Assembly (NCBI RefSeq): GCF_000949475.1
Contig: NZ_JRHC01000001.1
Coordinates: 744,001 to 808,000 of the forward strand
From: Draconibacterium sediminis
GTDB lineage: Bacteria > Bacteroidota > Bacteroidia > Bacteroidales > Prolixibacteraceae
Length of the DNA: 64,000 nt
Reading direction: 5' to 3'
The notes below the pieces were generated by a model. The model was not told the DNA's origin, did no database searches, and saw only the letters and a program-made list of their open reading frames with translations. A program made the position numbers and the translations under genes. Shown here in pieces: positions 16,586 through 25,510 of this stretch. Each line of letters starts with the position of its first letter. The stretch's first letter is position 1.

Positions 16586-18061
16586 CTAAATCTGCTCCCA
16601 ACCTCTTCGGTAAGTGTGCCTGATCCACTCTTCGGCCATTTTTAATGCAGGTAGTGTTTCGTATTGTTTATCAAATGTTGGGTCACCGTTTATTACCTCA
16701 AAATTGTCTTTTTTCAATACGCGGATAGTATCCGACGGGCTGATATTTTTAAAACGCATATTTGGACCGTCCCACTCCAGTTTGCGCTGAAGACTTTGCA
16801 AACGAACGGCCAGCACACCCATAACAACCATTTCGTTCAGTGGTCCGGCATACGAAAAGTTCGAAGAAGCTTCAACACGCGCGTCTTTACTTTCTTTGCA
16901 AGCTCTAATCCAGTCTTGTTCGTGGCCACCTTCCATGGCATTCGAAATACGTCGGATGGTTTTATCCGGCTCCTGGAAATGCGCCATCTCCGAAGTTGGT
17001 AACAAGGTTGGATTTGCCGCGTAAGTACCACACATAATTTTTCCACGTGTGCCGTAAAAAATACAACCGCCACCATCGTCACCCATTTGTTCGCCGTCTT
17101 TTAACTCATCGGGGCGGGGAGGCATAAAACCACCGTCGTACCAGTGAACGGTAACTTCGGGCATGGCAACTTTTGGCAGGTTATCGCGACGATCGAATTC
17201 GTAGCGAACAAACTCTGCATTTGGTGCCGAATCGTTGTTAAAAGGCGTTGAACTGCCTTCAACAGTTTTCGGATATTGTAAATTAAGTGCTTTAAAAACA
17301 GGATCGAGAATATGGCATCCCATATCGCCGAGTGCTCCGGTGCCAAAGTCCCACCAGCCACGCCAGTTCCACGGGTGGTAAATGGGGTTGTATTCGGTAA
17401 ATTTTGCCGGCCCGATAAACAAATCCCAATCCAGAGTTTTGGGAATACGTTTTCCTTTTTCGGGGCGTGTTAATCCTTGTGGCCAGATCGGGCGGTTCGT
17501 CCAGGTGTCAACATGCGTAACTTCGCCAATTTTGCCGGCCCAAATCCATTCGCAAATTTGACGGATACCGTCAGCCGAATTTCCCTGGTTACCCATTTGT
17601 GTGGCAACGCCGTAACGTGTTGCTGTTTCAGTCATAATCCGCGATTCGTAAACTGAATGCGTCAATGGCTTTTGCAGAAAAACATGTTTCCCTTCTCGCA
17701 TGGCCATTAAAGCCGGAAGGGCGTGCGTATGATCCGGAGTGGCAATCATCACTGCATCAATATCTTTCCGCTCTTCCAGCATCACCCTGAAATCTTTGTA
17801 CTGTTTGGCGCGGTACCAACGCTCAAAAGCATTACGTCCGGCGTATTCCCAATCCACATCGCATAAAGCCACGATGTTTTCGGTTTCCATAAATTTCAGG
17901 TTGGTAAAACCTTTTCCGCCAACACCAATTCCGGCAATGTTGAGTTTGTCGCTGGGAGCTTTATGCCCCAAACCAGCTATAACGTTTGATGGAAGAATTG
18001 TGGCAGCAGCAATACTCGTTGCTGTTGTGCCTATGAATTTTCTGCGTGATAAATTGCTCAT
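16586..18061 (-). CDS. Tat-exported Gfo/Idh/MocA family oxidoreductase
   Basis: 491 residues. The N-terminus has a twin-arginine signal (SRRKFIG, residues 5-11) followed by a hydrophobic stretch. It then has a Rossmann NAD(P) motif GIGVGGKG (about 45-52) and the conserved lysine-proline step FLQKPLTHSV, which carries the catalytic lysine. These enzymes oxidise or reduce sugars or glycosides with bound NAD(P). Tat export suggests it folds with its cofactor and works in the periplasm. The substrate is unknown; glycan degradation is likely. It is monocistronic. Confidence 0.88.
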   Translation of the reverse strand: MSNLSRRKFIGTTATSIAAATILPSNVIAGLGHKAPSDKLNIAGIGVGGKGFTNLKFMETENIVALCDVDWEYAGRNAFERWYRAKQYKDFRVMLEERKDIDAVMIATPDHTHALPALMAMREGKHVFLQKPLTHSVYESRIMTETATRYGVATQMGNQGNSADGIRQICEWIWAGKIGEVTHVDTWTNRPIWPQGLTRPEKGKRIPKTLDWDLFIGPAKFTEYNPIYHPWNWRGWWDFGTGALGDMGCHILDPVFKALNLQYPKTVEGSSTPFNNDSAPNAEFVRYEFDRRDNLPKVAMPEVTVHWYDGGFMPPRPDELKDGEQMGDDGGGCIFYGTRGKIMCGTYAANPTLLPTSEMAHFQEPDKTIRRISNAMEGGHEQDWIRACKESKDARVEASSNFSYAGPLNEMVVMGVLAVRLQSLQRKLEWDGPNMRFKNISPSDTIRVLKKDNFEVINGDPTFDKQYETLPALKMAEEWIRHTYRRGWEQI

Positions 18062-18162
18062 TTTCTTGTTTTCGAAAAAATACCCGGAAAAATAGAAAAA
18101 ATCTTAGGCTTAACCTACTGTTTAAGGTTTTTGAAGAAAGATTAACACTAATTTGCTGTCAG

Positions 18163-18199
18163 CAAAAAAAAAGAAGCGACTGTTAACAGTCGCTTCTTT
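18163..18199 (-). terminator. Terminator of fasciclin gene
   Basis: Perfect 13-bp stem (18170-18182 with 18187-18199), TTAA loop. The A-run at 18163-18172 is the minus-strand T-tract. Confidence 0.9.
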
Positions 18200-18229
18200 G
18201 AAGTTTCATGGCGTTGAAATTATTTTAGA

Positions 18230-18856
18230 CTATTCAATTGGCAGAATAACTGCATCAATTACATGGATGATTCCATTTGATGCTGAGATGTTCACAAAAC
18301 CGGGTACCAGCATCGCGGTATTTCCAACTGCCCAAATTTTCAGGTCCTTGTCAACATTAAATGTAGCACCTTCCAGTAGTGTTTCAATTGTTTTCGGATT
18401 CTTTTTAGGAACTACACTGTTTGCAGCTCTTCTTCCGTCAGTTACATGATATAATAAAACATTCAAAACTAAATCGGCCGGTAGATCATTAATGCTATCC
18501 ACTCCCAAAGCATCGTAAAGGGCCATAAATGCGTCGTTTGTCGGAGCAAATACGGTGTATTGGTCGGTACCGTTTAAAAACATGTCAACCAATCCGGTTC
18601 CCAATTCCCCGTCAACATAAAAAAGTGCACCAACTAATTCTGAAAAACCAGCATCAATTGCAATTGCAGCAATAGAAGCATCACCCGGAGGTAACGATTT
18701 TCCGGCTTTTAGCATCGAGTCATCACTAAGTTCACTTTGAGGGATGTAATCATCGTTTTCTTTTTCGCAGCTAACAAATGCCATACTTACAATTATTGCT
18801 GCGGCGAAAGCCAAACTTCTTAAGTTTAACATGTTCTTAAAATTTACTGTTTTCAT
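18230..18856 (-). CDS. Fasciclin (FAS1) domain lipoprotein
   Basis: 208 residues. Signal peptide with lipobox near residue 30 (FVSCEK). A FAS1 adhesion domain spans about residues 60-207, with YTVFAPTNDAF, VLLYHVTDGR and a final NGIIHVIDAVILP, all hallmark strands of the fold. FAS1 proteins mediate cell or matrix adhesion and polysaccharide contact. It is a single gene with its own terminator. The 260-bp upstream region shows no obvious promoter. Confidence 0.85.
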   Translation of the reverse strand: MKTVNFKNMLNLRSLAFAAAIIVSMAFVSCEKENDDYIPQSELSDDSMLKAGKSLPPGDASIAAIAIDAGFSELVGALFYVDGELGTGLVDMFLNGTDQYTVFAPTNDAFMALYDALGVDSINDLPADLVLNVLLYHVTDGRRAANSVVPKKNPKTIETLLEGATFNVDKDLKIWAVGNTAMLVPGFVNISASNGIIHVIDAVILPIE

Positions 18857-19063
18857 TGTTGTAGATATTTAATGAGTATTAAAAGTATTTACCTGAACAA
18901 CAAAAATTTCTTTAATAATGTTTAAGAAAAAATGTAAAACAGTAAACAAAAAATATAAAATTGCCTGAGTAATAATCTATAATACCTATTAATACCGGCT
19001 TTTGGTTTAAATGTTAAGAAAAGTTAAAAATGCATTATGCATGCATGCTGGATTAACAACAAT

Positions 19064-19095
19064 AAAAAAACCGAACTAAAAAGTCCGGTTTTTTT
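19064..19095 (-). terminator. Terminator of the clpP-clpX operon
   Basis: 9-bp stem (19069-19077 with 19082-19090). It forms fully only in the minus-strand transcript, where one G-U pair replaces an A-C mismatch. The A-run at 19064-19070 is the T-tract for clpX. Confidence 0.8.
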
Positions 19096-19116
19096 GCTGC
19101 GATATTTTATAAGCTA

Positions 19117-20349
19117 TTAGCTTGCTTTTAAACGTCTGATACCCGATTTGTCGATCTGACTTTCGGCGTATTCTTTGGTAATGCGTAGCTCTGATATTTC
19201 ATCTGAAGGCGCATCAAACATGGCATCGTTCATAATGTTCTCGCAAATCGAACGCAAACCACGTGCACCGAGTTTAAACTCTATGGCTTTGTCAACAATG
19301 TATTCCAACGCCTCTTCGTCAAATTCCAATTCTATGTCATCCAGCTTAAAAAGTTTTTTGTACTGCTTGATAACTGAGTTTTTTGGCTCGGTTAAAATGT
19401 TGCGCAGCGTTTCTTTGTCTAATGGATTCAGGTAGGTGAGCACCGGCAAACGACCGATGATCTCCGGAATCAGACCGAAAGATTTTAAATCCTGTGGCGA
19501 AACATACTGAAGCAGGTTTTCGCGCTCGATGCGGTCGGCATCTTTTGCGGCGCTGTAACCAATTACTTTTGTATTCAGTCGGTTGGCAATTTTGCGCTCG
19601 ATACCGTCAAACGCACCACCACAAACAAACAATATGTTTTTAGTATCAACAGGAATTAGCTTTTGTTCCGGGTGTTTACGTCCTCCCTGCGGCGGAACAT
19701 TTACAATGGAGCCTTCAAGCAGTTTTAGTAAACCTTGCTGAACACCTTCGCCTGAAACATCACGCGTTATCGATGGATTATCACTTTTGCGTGCGATCTT
19801 ATCAATTTCATCAACAAACACAATTCCGCGCTCGGCAGCTTCCACATTGTAGTCGGCAGCTTGTAACAAGCGTGTTAACAAACTTTCAATGTCTTCGCCA
19901 ACATAACCGGCTTCGGTAAGTACAGTTGCGTCAACTATTGTAAACGGAACGTGCAGCATTTTTGCAATGGTGCGTGCCAGCAACGTTTTCCCTGTTCCGG
20001 TTTCGCCAACCATGATGATGTTCGACTTTTCGATCTCGGTCTCGTCGTCTTCAACTTTTTGAGTCAATCGTTTATAATGATTGTAAACCGAAACCGAAAG
20101 CACACGTTTGGCACGATCTTGCCCGATAACGTATTGATCAAGAAAATCCTTGATCTCTTTTGGCTTAAGCAGTTTGATGTCATCCAGGTCGAAAGAGTTT
20201 GATGTTTTTACCTCTTCCTGGATAATTGAATGAGCCTGATCGGCACAACGGTCGCAAATGTGTCCGTCAATCCCTGCAATCAGAAGATTTACTTCCTTCT
20301 TTTCCCGTCCGCAAAACGAACACTTATCCATCTTCTCTTTATTTGACAT
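19117..20349 (-). CDS. clpX: ATP-dependent Clp protease ATPase subunit ClpX
   Basis: 410 residues, typical. It unfolds tagged proteins and feeds them to ClpP. The N-terminal zinc finger has four cysteines (CSFC at 9-12 and CDRC near 32-35). Walker A is GETGTGKT near residue 115-122; Walker B is VFVDEIDK. The ClpP-binding loop region and sensor-2 (LGARGLRSI) are present. Its start overlaps the clpP stop by one base (TAATG), so the two genes are translationally coupled. Confidence 0.97.
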   Translation of the reverse strand: MSNKEKMDKCSFCGREKKEVNLLIAGIDGHICDRCADQAHSIIQEEVKTSNSFDLDDIKLLKPKEIKDFLDQYVIGQDRAKRVLSVSVYNHYKRLTQKVEDDETEIEKSNIIMVGETGTGKTLLARTIAKMLHVPFTIVDATVLTEAGYVGEDIESLLTRLLQAADYNVEAAERGIVFVDEIDKIARKSDNPSITRDVSGEGVQQGLLKLLEGSIVNVPPQGGRKHPEQKLIPVDTKNILFVCGGAFDGIERKIANRLNTKVIGYSAAKDADRIERENLLQYVSPQDLKSFGLIPEIIGRLPVLTYLNPLDKETLRNILTEPKNSVIKQYKKLFKLDDIELEFDEEALEYIVDKAIEFKLGARGLRSICENIMNDAMFDAPSDEISELRITKEYAESQIDKSGIRRLKAS

Positions 20350-21023
20350 TATTTGTTATTTCTAACTAAAATTTCATCAATCATACCATAGTCTACTGCC
20401 TCTTGTGCGGTCATCCAGTAGTCGCGGTCTGAATCTTTTTCAATTTGTTCTAGTGTTTGTCCCGAGTGGTCGGCAATTATGGTATACAATTCTTTTTTGA
20501 TCTTCATGATCTCGCGGGCTGTGATCTCAATATCTGAAGCCTGTCCCTGAGCACCGCCCATTGGTTGGTGAATCATTATGCGGGAATGTGTTAATGCCGA
20601 ACGTTTTCCTTTCTGTCCGGCTGTCATCAACACGGCAGCCATCGATGCAGCCATACCTGTACAAATGGTTGCAACATCGGCCGAAATGTATTGCATGGTA
20701 TCGTAAATACCTAAACCGGCATAAACAGAACCTCCGGGCGAGTTAAAATAGATCTGAATGTCTTTCGACGGATCGGTTGACTCGAGGAACAGCAACTGTG
20801 CCTGAATAATGTTAGCTACAGTATCGTCGATTGGTACACCGAGGAAAATAATACGGTCCATCATCAAACGCGAAAACACATCCATTGACGCGATGTTTAA
20901 CTGGCGCTCTTCAATAATTGTTGGCGAAATATAGTTGCCATAGGCCGATGTATATCTGTCCATTGTTAAGCTGCTGATACCGGCATGCTTAGTTGCGTAT
21001 TTTCTAAATTCGTTGTTGTCCAT
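20349..21023 (-). CDS. clpP: ATP-dependent Clp protease proteolytic subunit
   Basis: 224 residues. Serine protease that forms the tetradecameric degradation chamber with ClpX. The catalytic triad reads S127 (MAASMAAV), H152 (MIHQPMG) and D201 (DRDYWM). The first 40 residues probably carry the processed propeptide. Operon order is clpP then clpX, with tig further upstream on the same strand, the arrangement seen in many bacteria. Confidence 0.97.
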   Translation of the reverse strand: MDNNEFRKYATKHAGISSLTMDRYTSAYGNYISPTIIEERQLNIASMDVFSRLMMDRIIFLGVPIDDTVANIIQAQLLFLESTDPSKDIQIYFNSPGGSVYAGLGIYDTMQYISADVATICTGMAASMAAVLMTAGQKGKRSALTHSRIMIHQPMGGAQGQASDIEITAREIMKIKKELYTIIADHSGQTLEQIEKDSDRDYWMTAQEAVDYGMIDEILVRNNK

Positions 21024-21143
21024 TTTTTATAAGTGCTTGTGTAAAAAAAATAACTTTGCAAATACGTTTATCACGATTCACAAAGTTATAAAAAAGATTC
21101 ATGCTGATGCACTCAGCAAAATATTTTCAGATGATTGCAGCGC

Positions 21144-22505
21144 CTATTGGGCAGTTTGCATCATTTCGTTGAATTTTTCCTGCGATACTTCTTCTTCCTG
21201 AATGGTAACTTTCTCTTTCACCACTTCTACCACTTTGTCTTCCAACAATTTTTTGTAGATGCGTTCTTTTTCTTCAGGTTTTTCAAGCATCATTTTTGCG
21301 AACGATTCCAGCTGTTCCTCCGGTGCATCGTAGATTCCGTACTGTTGAAACTGTGCCATTGCCATTTTCTTGGCAAAGTCTTCAGCTTCTTCAGCGTCAA
21401 CTTTCAGTTCGTTTTCTTTTGCGATGGCATCTTTAATCAATTGCCATTTCAAATCAAGAATAAATGCAGGGAATTCGTTTTCGATTTGCTCCTGTGTTAA
21501 TTCTTTGTTTACTGCCACCAACCAACGCTTCAAAAATTCCTCCGGCATTTCCAGCTCAGCTTTTTCAACCAGCGCGTCGCGGGTGTCTAATGCAAATTTA
21601 TGATCAGATGAGAATACCAGGTTTTTAGACAGGTCTTCTTTGATTTTTGCTTTGAAATCCTCAAGCGTTTTAATTTCAGTCTCTTCGCCGTAAAGCTTTT
21701 TAAACAACTCTTCGTTTAATTCAGCTTTTTGGAACTGAAGAATTTCGGTAACAGTGTATCTGAATTCGCTTTCCAAAGTTTCGGCTTCTTCAGGCTTAAT
21801 GTTAAGCATGTGCGCAACTTCGTGGTTATTTTCGAACGCTTTTACCGGGTTGAAAACGATGATATCGTCTTTTTTGCAACCAACAAATGCGTTTTTAATT
21901 TCTTCGTCTTTGATTTTGTCAACCGCTAAAAGTACACCTTCAGGAGCAATTCCGCCTTCCACTTCGTTGCCTTCAGCATCAAGCAGAACAAAGTTACCGC
22001 GAACAGTGCTGTCTTCTTTTGCTTCGTCGGCAGGAAGATTTTCTCCCAGCTGAGAAGCTGCCATGTCAACCTGTTGTTGAACCATCTCGTCAGAAACGGC
22101 AATATTGTAATAAGTGTATTTGTTGCGTTTGTCGAGCGAAACTTTTACTTCAGGAGCCAAAGCCACATCGAAAGCAAACTCAAACGACTCATCTTTTTCC
22201 CAGTCGATTGGTTTTTGTTTTTCCTCGTTTGGCATTGGCTCACCAAGTATCGGAAGTTTTTCATCAATCATATATTTCGACAGGTTTTGAGAGATCAGTT
22301 TATTTACCTCTTCAACCAAAACAGCTGTTCCAAATCTTTTCTTGATAAGGCCTGCCGGAACTTTTCCGGGGCGGAATCCTGGAATTGAAGCTTTTTGACG
22401 ATAGTCTTTTAAAACATCGGCAACTTGTTTTTCATAATCAGTTTTTTCGATGGTAAGGTTGATTACCGCATTAACCTGGTCGATGTTTTCTAAATTAATA
22501 TTCAT
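21144..22505 (-). CDS. tig: Trigger factor
   Basis: 453 residues. A ribosome-bound chaperone and prolyl isomerase that meets nascent chains. The N-terminal ribosome-binding domain contains GFRPGKVP (about 41-48), the signature loop. The middle domain is FKBP-like but weakly conserved, and the C-terminal domain is long and helical and ends in an acidic tail. The start at 22503-22505 (MNINLENID) is chosen over an upstream in-frame ATG at 22553, which would run through the tRNA terminator. 120 bp separate it from clpP. Confidence 0.93.
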   Translation of the reverse strand: MNINLENIDQVNAVINLTIEKTDYEKQVADVLKDYRQKASIPGFRPGKVPAGLIKKRFGTAVLVEEVNKLISQNLSKYMIDEKLPILGEPMPNEEKQKPIDWEKDESFEFAFDVALAPEVKVSLDKRNKYTYYNIAVSDEMVQQQVDMAASQLGENLPADEAKEDSTVRGNFVLLDAEGNEVEGGIAPEGVLLAVDKIKDEEIKNAFVGCKKDDIIVFNPVKAFENNHEVAHMLNIKPEEAETLESEFRYTVTEILQFQKAELNEELFKKLYGEETEIKTLEDFKAKIKEDLSKNLVFSSDHKFALDTRDALVEKAELEMPEEFLKRWLVAVNKELTQEQIENEFPAFILDLKWQLIKDAIAKENELKVDAEEAEDFAKKMAMAQFQQYGIYDAPEEQLESFAKMMLEKPEEKERIYKKLLEDKVVEVVKEKVTIQEEEVSQEKFNEMMQTAQ

Positions 22506-22536
22506 GATGATAAATTTATTTATACCCCTAAAATGC

Positions 22537-22580
22537 AAAAAACGCCAACCCATTTTAAAAATTAGGGTCGGCGGTTTTTT
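22537..22580 (-). terminator. Terminator after tRNA-Leu
   Basis: 9-bp stem (22543-22551 with 22565-22573, one G-U in the minus transcript), 13-nt loop, T-tract from the A-run 22537-22542. The complementary plus-strand T-run is at 22574-22581. It separates tRNA-Leu from tig. Confidence 0.7.
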
Positions 22581-22586
22581 TTGAGT

Positions 22587-22666
22587 GCGGATGAAGGGAC
22601 TCGAACCCCCACACCATAGGTACTAGATCCTAAGTCTAGCGCGTCTACCAATTCCGCCACATCCGC
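22587..22666 (-). tRNA. tRNA-Leu (anticodon TAG)
   Basis: The minus strand folds as a type II tRNA: 7-bp acceptor stem GCGGATG/CATCCGC, D-arm with AATTGGTAGA, anticodon stem CTAGA/TCTAG with loop CTTAGGA (anticodon TAG, reads CUA), a short variable arm ACC-TAT-GGT, and a T-arm with TTCGAGT. The 3' CCA is not encoded, as usual in Bacteroidota. Confidence 0.95.
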
Positions 22667-22677
22667 GAATTGCGGCG

Positions 22678-22706
22678 CAAAGATATATAAAAAATTTATT
22701 CTGCAA
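22678..22706 (-). promoter_or_regulatory. tRNA-Leu promoter
   Basis: On the minus strand: TTG (22704-22706), 18-bp spacer, TATCTTTG (22678-22685), 11 bp before the tRNA 5' end. Same layout and spacing as the tRNA-His promoter at 49669-49697. Confidence 0.75.
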
Positions 22707-22806
22707 TAGCTTCCGCAAGAAAAATTCGGAAGTAAGATTTATTTAACAATCAATTCTTTCTTCTGAACGTTCTTTTTTGAAAATCCTGCCTCTTCAATTA
22801 CATTAT

Positions 22807-22850
22807 ATCCTCCGGCTTCCTTCGTCAGCCAACTTCTTCAAAAGGAGGAT
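22807..22850. repeat. Weak inverted repeat in the tRNA-Leu/oxyR gap
   Basis: ATCCTCC (22807-22813) and GGAGGAT (22844-22850) pair across 30 bases. The 296-bp gap (22667-22962) otherwise holds only the tRNA promoter and GA-rich low-complexity sequence. No gene is seen. Confidence 0.35.
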
Positions 22851-22962
22851 TATCCAATTTCTACTGCACCGAGTTAGTGCGAATTCCTCGTCGAAGGGGA
22901 AAAGAAGGGGATGAAAAAATAGCCATTTCTAATCCGTATTCTTCGGTTTAATTAATTTTACG

Positions 22963-23904
22963 CTAGCGCCATTCTACAATCGTTCCGCGGTTTTCATCCT
23001 GCAATTCTTTTGGAACCGAGTCTTTAATTTCGCGCCAAAGCAGGTTAATTAATTTGTGTTTTGCATAGTGCCGCGAGTACACCAGGCTAACTTCACGCAA
23101 GGGTTTTATGCTGGTGAAATTCTCCACGTTGTAAGCTCTTTTTTGCGACATGGTAGCTTTTGCCAACTCTGGAATAAGTGTTATTCCACCTTCACGGTCA
23201 ACAATGTTCATCAATGTCTCCAACGAGCCGGCTTCAAAATGGAATGGCAACTGGCTATCGGTTGTTCCCAGGTACGAACACAGGTTAATTACCTGGTCGC
23301 GGAAACAGTGCCCGTCGCTCAGCAGCCATATTTCGGGTGTTGCAATATCTTCAACCGTAATTTCTTTTTGCTTGTGCAATTTGTGTCCGCTATTGGCATA
23401 AATCAGCATTTCCTCGTAAAACAGTGGTTTCTCCAATATTTTTTCTTCATGCAGCGGAGTTACCAGAATACCAACGTCGATAAGGTCTTTGTGCAAAAGA
23501 TTGATAATATTTTCGGTGGTTGCTTCCACCACCTTTATAAAAATATTCGGGTATTTCTTTTTGTAGTTTCCAACAAAAATAGGAAGTAAGTAGGGCGCCA
23601 GCGTTGGAATAATGCCAATGCGCAACATGCCTGAAACCTGGTTTTTATGGTCTTTTACAATATTGTTTATTTCTTCGGCCTGTTTTAAAACCACCCGCGC
23701 CTGTTCAATTATTCGAACACCAACATCGGTTGGGATAAGCGGTTGTTTACTCCTGTCGAAAATGATGATTTCGAGGTCTTCTTCCAGCTTTTTAATTTGC
23801 ATGGAAAGTGTTGGCTGAGTTATAAAACAAGCCTCAGCAGCTTTGCCAAAATGACGATGAGTGTCAACGGCAGTAATGTACTCTAATTGGGTTAGGGTAA
23901 TCAT
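22963..23904 (-). CDS. oxyR: Hydrogen peroxide sensor, LysR family
   Basis: 313 residues. N-terminal winged helix (FGKAAEACFITQPTLSMQIK), then a periplasmic-binding-like effector domain. The redox switch of OxyR is recognised: C200 in SDGHCFRDQ and C209 in INLCSYLG, with the nine-residue spacing of E. coli C199 and C208. Oxidised OxyR activates catalase, peroxiredoxin and related genes. None of these targets is adjacent here, so it acts elsewhere. Confidence 0.93.
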   Translation of the reverse strand: MITLTQLEYITAVDTHRHFGKAAEACFITQPTLSMQIKKLEEDLEIIIFDRSKQPLIPTDVGVRIIEQARVVLKQAEEINNIVKDHKNQVSGMLRIGIIPTLAPYLLPIFVGNYKKKYPNIFIKVVEATTENIINLLHKDLIDVGILVTPLHEEKILEKPLFYEEMLIYANSGHKLHKQKEITVEDIATPEIWLLSDGHCFRDQVINLCSYLGTTDSQLPFHFEAGSLETLMNIVDREGGITLIPELAKATMSQKRAYNVENFTSIKPLREVSLVYSRHYAKHKLINLLWREIKDSVPKELQDENRGTIVEWR

Positions 23905-24020
23905 GGCGTAAGTCGATTTTTGATTTAAAGATAGAAAAAATCTATTATTCCGAGCACGAAGCCGGGTTTATTTTAATATTGTAAAATGATAACGGTTTGA
24001 CTGGCAATGGAATCACTGTT

Positions 24021-24536
24021 TTAAACTCGGGTCTGCTGGCGGTACCACTCGAATGCCGCAACCGACAATGCATTGGAAATATTTAACGATTTGCAGCCTC
24101 CGGGCATGGGAATATAAACACTTTTATTAGCCATTTTAATAATATTTTCCGGAAGGCCGTGCGATTCGCTTCCGGCAAGCAATATGGTTTTCTGTGGTAG
24201 ATTTTCGCGGTAAATATTTGTGGCTCCGTCGCAGGTTTCAACAATGGTAAGCTGAAAACCGGAACCCAGCAGTTCAATAAAATCGTTTTCCGAAATAAAA
24301 CGCCAATTCATCTGGTCGTACGAAAATCCGGCCGTCTTTTTAATTTTCGATTCACGATGATTTTCCGATTCGCGAACAAACAAAGCTTCAGTGGCTCCCA
24401 GGTTATGAGCCAGCCGAATGATTTTGCCGATATTCTCAGAATTCGACAGGTGCCAGGCCGCAATTATTATGGCGCTGGTATCAGGGAATTTTTCGTTGTC
24501 TTTGGTATTAAAAAACTCTACAGAATTGGTGTTCAT
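24021..24536 (-). CDS. SpoU/TrmH-family RNA 2'-O-methyltransferase
   Basis: 171 residues. It transfers a methyl group from S-adenosylmethionine to a ribose 2'-OH in tRNA or rRNA. Knot-forming motifs are present: NSENIGKIIRLAHNLGA (motif 1), LAGSESHGLPENI (motif 2) and IPMPGGCKSLNISNALSVA (motif 3). The N-terminal extension up to 24686 is rejected because it crosses the divergent promoter region. The target nucleotide cannot be told from sequence. Confidence 0.88.
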   Translation of the reverse strand: MNTNSVEFFNTKDNEKFPDTSAIIIAAWHLSNSENIGKIIRLAHNLGATEALFVRESENHRESKIKKTAGFSYDQMNWRFISENDFIELLGSGFQLTIVETCDGATNIYRENLPQKTILLAGSESHGLPENIIKMANKSVYIPMPGGCKSLNISNALSVAAFEWYRQQTRV

Positions 24537-24583
24537 GATAATAAACCGGCTTTTCTTCGTTACTGTAAATAGTATTAAAATAC

Positions 24584-24591
24584 TACTTTTG
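24584..24591 (+). promoter_or_regulatory. Candidate -7 box for lipoprotein gene
   Basis: TACTTTTG matches TAnnTTTG, 40 bp before the start codon at 24632. The -33 TTG is not obvious. Confidence 0.4.
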
Positions 24592-24631
24592 TACAAATGG
24601 TGAATTGCCAAAAATAAACAATAATATACGA

Positions 24632-25426
24632 ATGAAGATTTCTGTTCAATACCTGTTGCTTTTAGTGCTAATAATTTTTGTTTCATGCGGCCCGTCGGAT
24701 GAAGATAAGGCGCGTGTAAAGATCGATCTGGCTAAAAACCTGCTGGCTAAAAACGATACGGCTGAAGCGATTCGTCAGTTAGACAGTATTCCAAAACTTT
24801 ACCCCGAAGCAATGTATTCGGCCAATGCGGCAAAAAATCTGTTACAGGAAGTTCGTTTTGAGGTGATGCAGCGGAAGGAGGCTGAACTTGATTCGTTAGA
24901 AGTTCAGGTTGCAGAGCTGGAAAAATCGTTTGTAAAAGAAAAGACTGAATTCGACCGGTATACTCAATATACACACAAACGCCAGACTTTTACCCGGGCG
25001 TGGGACCGTTCGTATATTCAGGTGCATTTGGATGAGCGCGGCGAATTGTATTTAAGCAGTAATTACCACGGAGAAAACTGGTTGAATCACACCGGGCTTC
25101 GGGTGTACGACAGTGGAGACGATGCTAAAACCGAAGAGATTCCGATTGGTTCGGTTGATAACCACCGCAGCGATTTTATGGAAGCGAAATGGGAAAAGGT
25201 ATCGTACCGAAACGGTAAAGACAATGGCGTAATTGAGTTTATTGCCAATCATGTCGACCGCAACCTTAAAGCTGTTTTTCTGGGTAAAGAGTACTATTAT
25301 ATTATTCTGGAAACCTACGACAAAGAAGCTGTTCGCGATGCACTGGCTTTATCGAAAGCCATAAAAAAACGCAATAAACTGGAGCAGGAGATAAAAGCGC
25401 TGGGGCAGAAGATTAATATTCAATAG
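24632..25426 (+). CDS. Lipoprotein with coiled coil, unknown function
   Basis: 264 residues. Lipobox VSC at residue 19 followed by an acidic stretch, so likely membrane-anchored and facing the periplasm. Residues about 30-75 resemble a short TPR-like helical repeat (LAKNDTAEAIRQLDSI), residues about 80-115 are coiled coil, and the rest is beta-rich with an N-x-GE-LYLSSNYHG strand. The C-terminus is again helical (KAIKKRNKLEQEIKALGQ). No known family is recognised. A start 9 codons upstream is possible but lacks the signal-peptide context. Confidence 0.65.
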   Translation: MKISVQYLLLLVLIIFVSCGPSDEDKARVKIDLAKNLLAKNDTAEAIRQLDSIPKLYPEAMYSANAAKNLLQEVRFEVMQRKEAELDSLEVQVAELEKSFVKEKTEFDRYTQYTHKRQTFTRAWDRSYIQVHLDERGELYLSSNYHGENWLNHTGLRVYDSGDDAKTEEIPIGSVDNHRSDFMEAKWEKVSYRNGKDNGVIEFIANHVDRNLKAVFLGKEYYYIILETYDKEAVRDALALSKAIKKRNKLEQEIKALGQKINIQ

Positions 25427-25510
25427 CTTCACAGGAATAATTGTAAGTGTTTATATGAGTTTTTTTGTATAAACCATGCGCGTTATTTTTCAACCAATAA
25501 ATCGAATAAA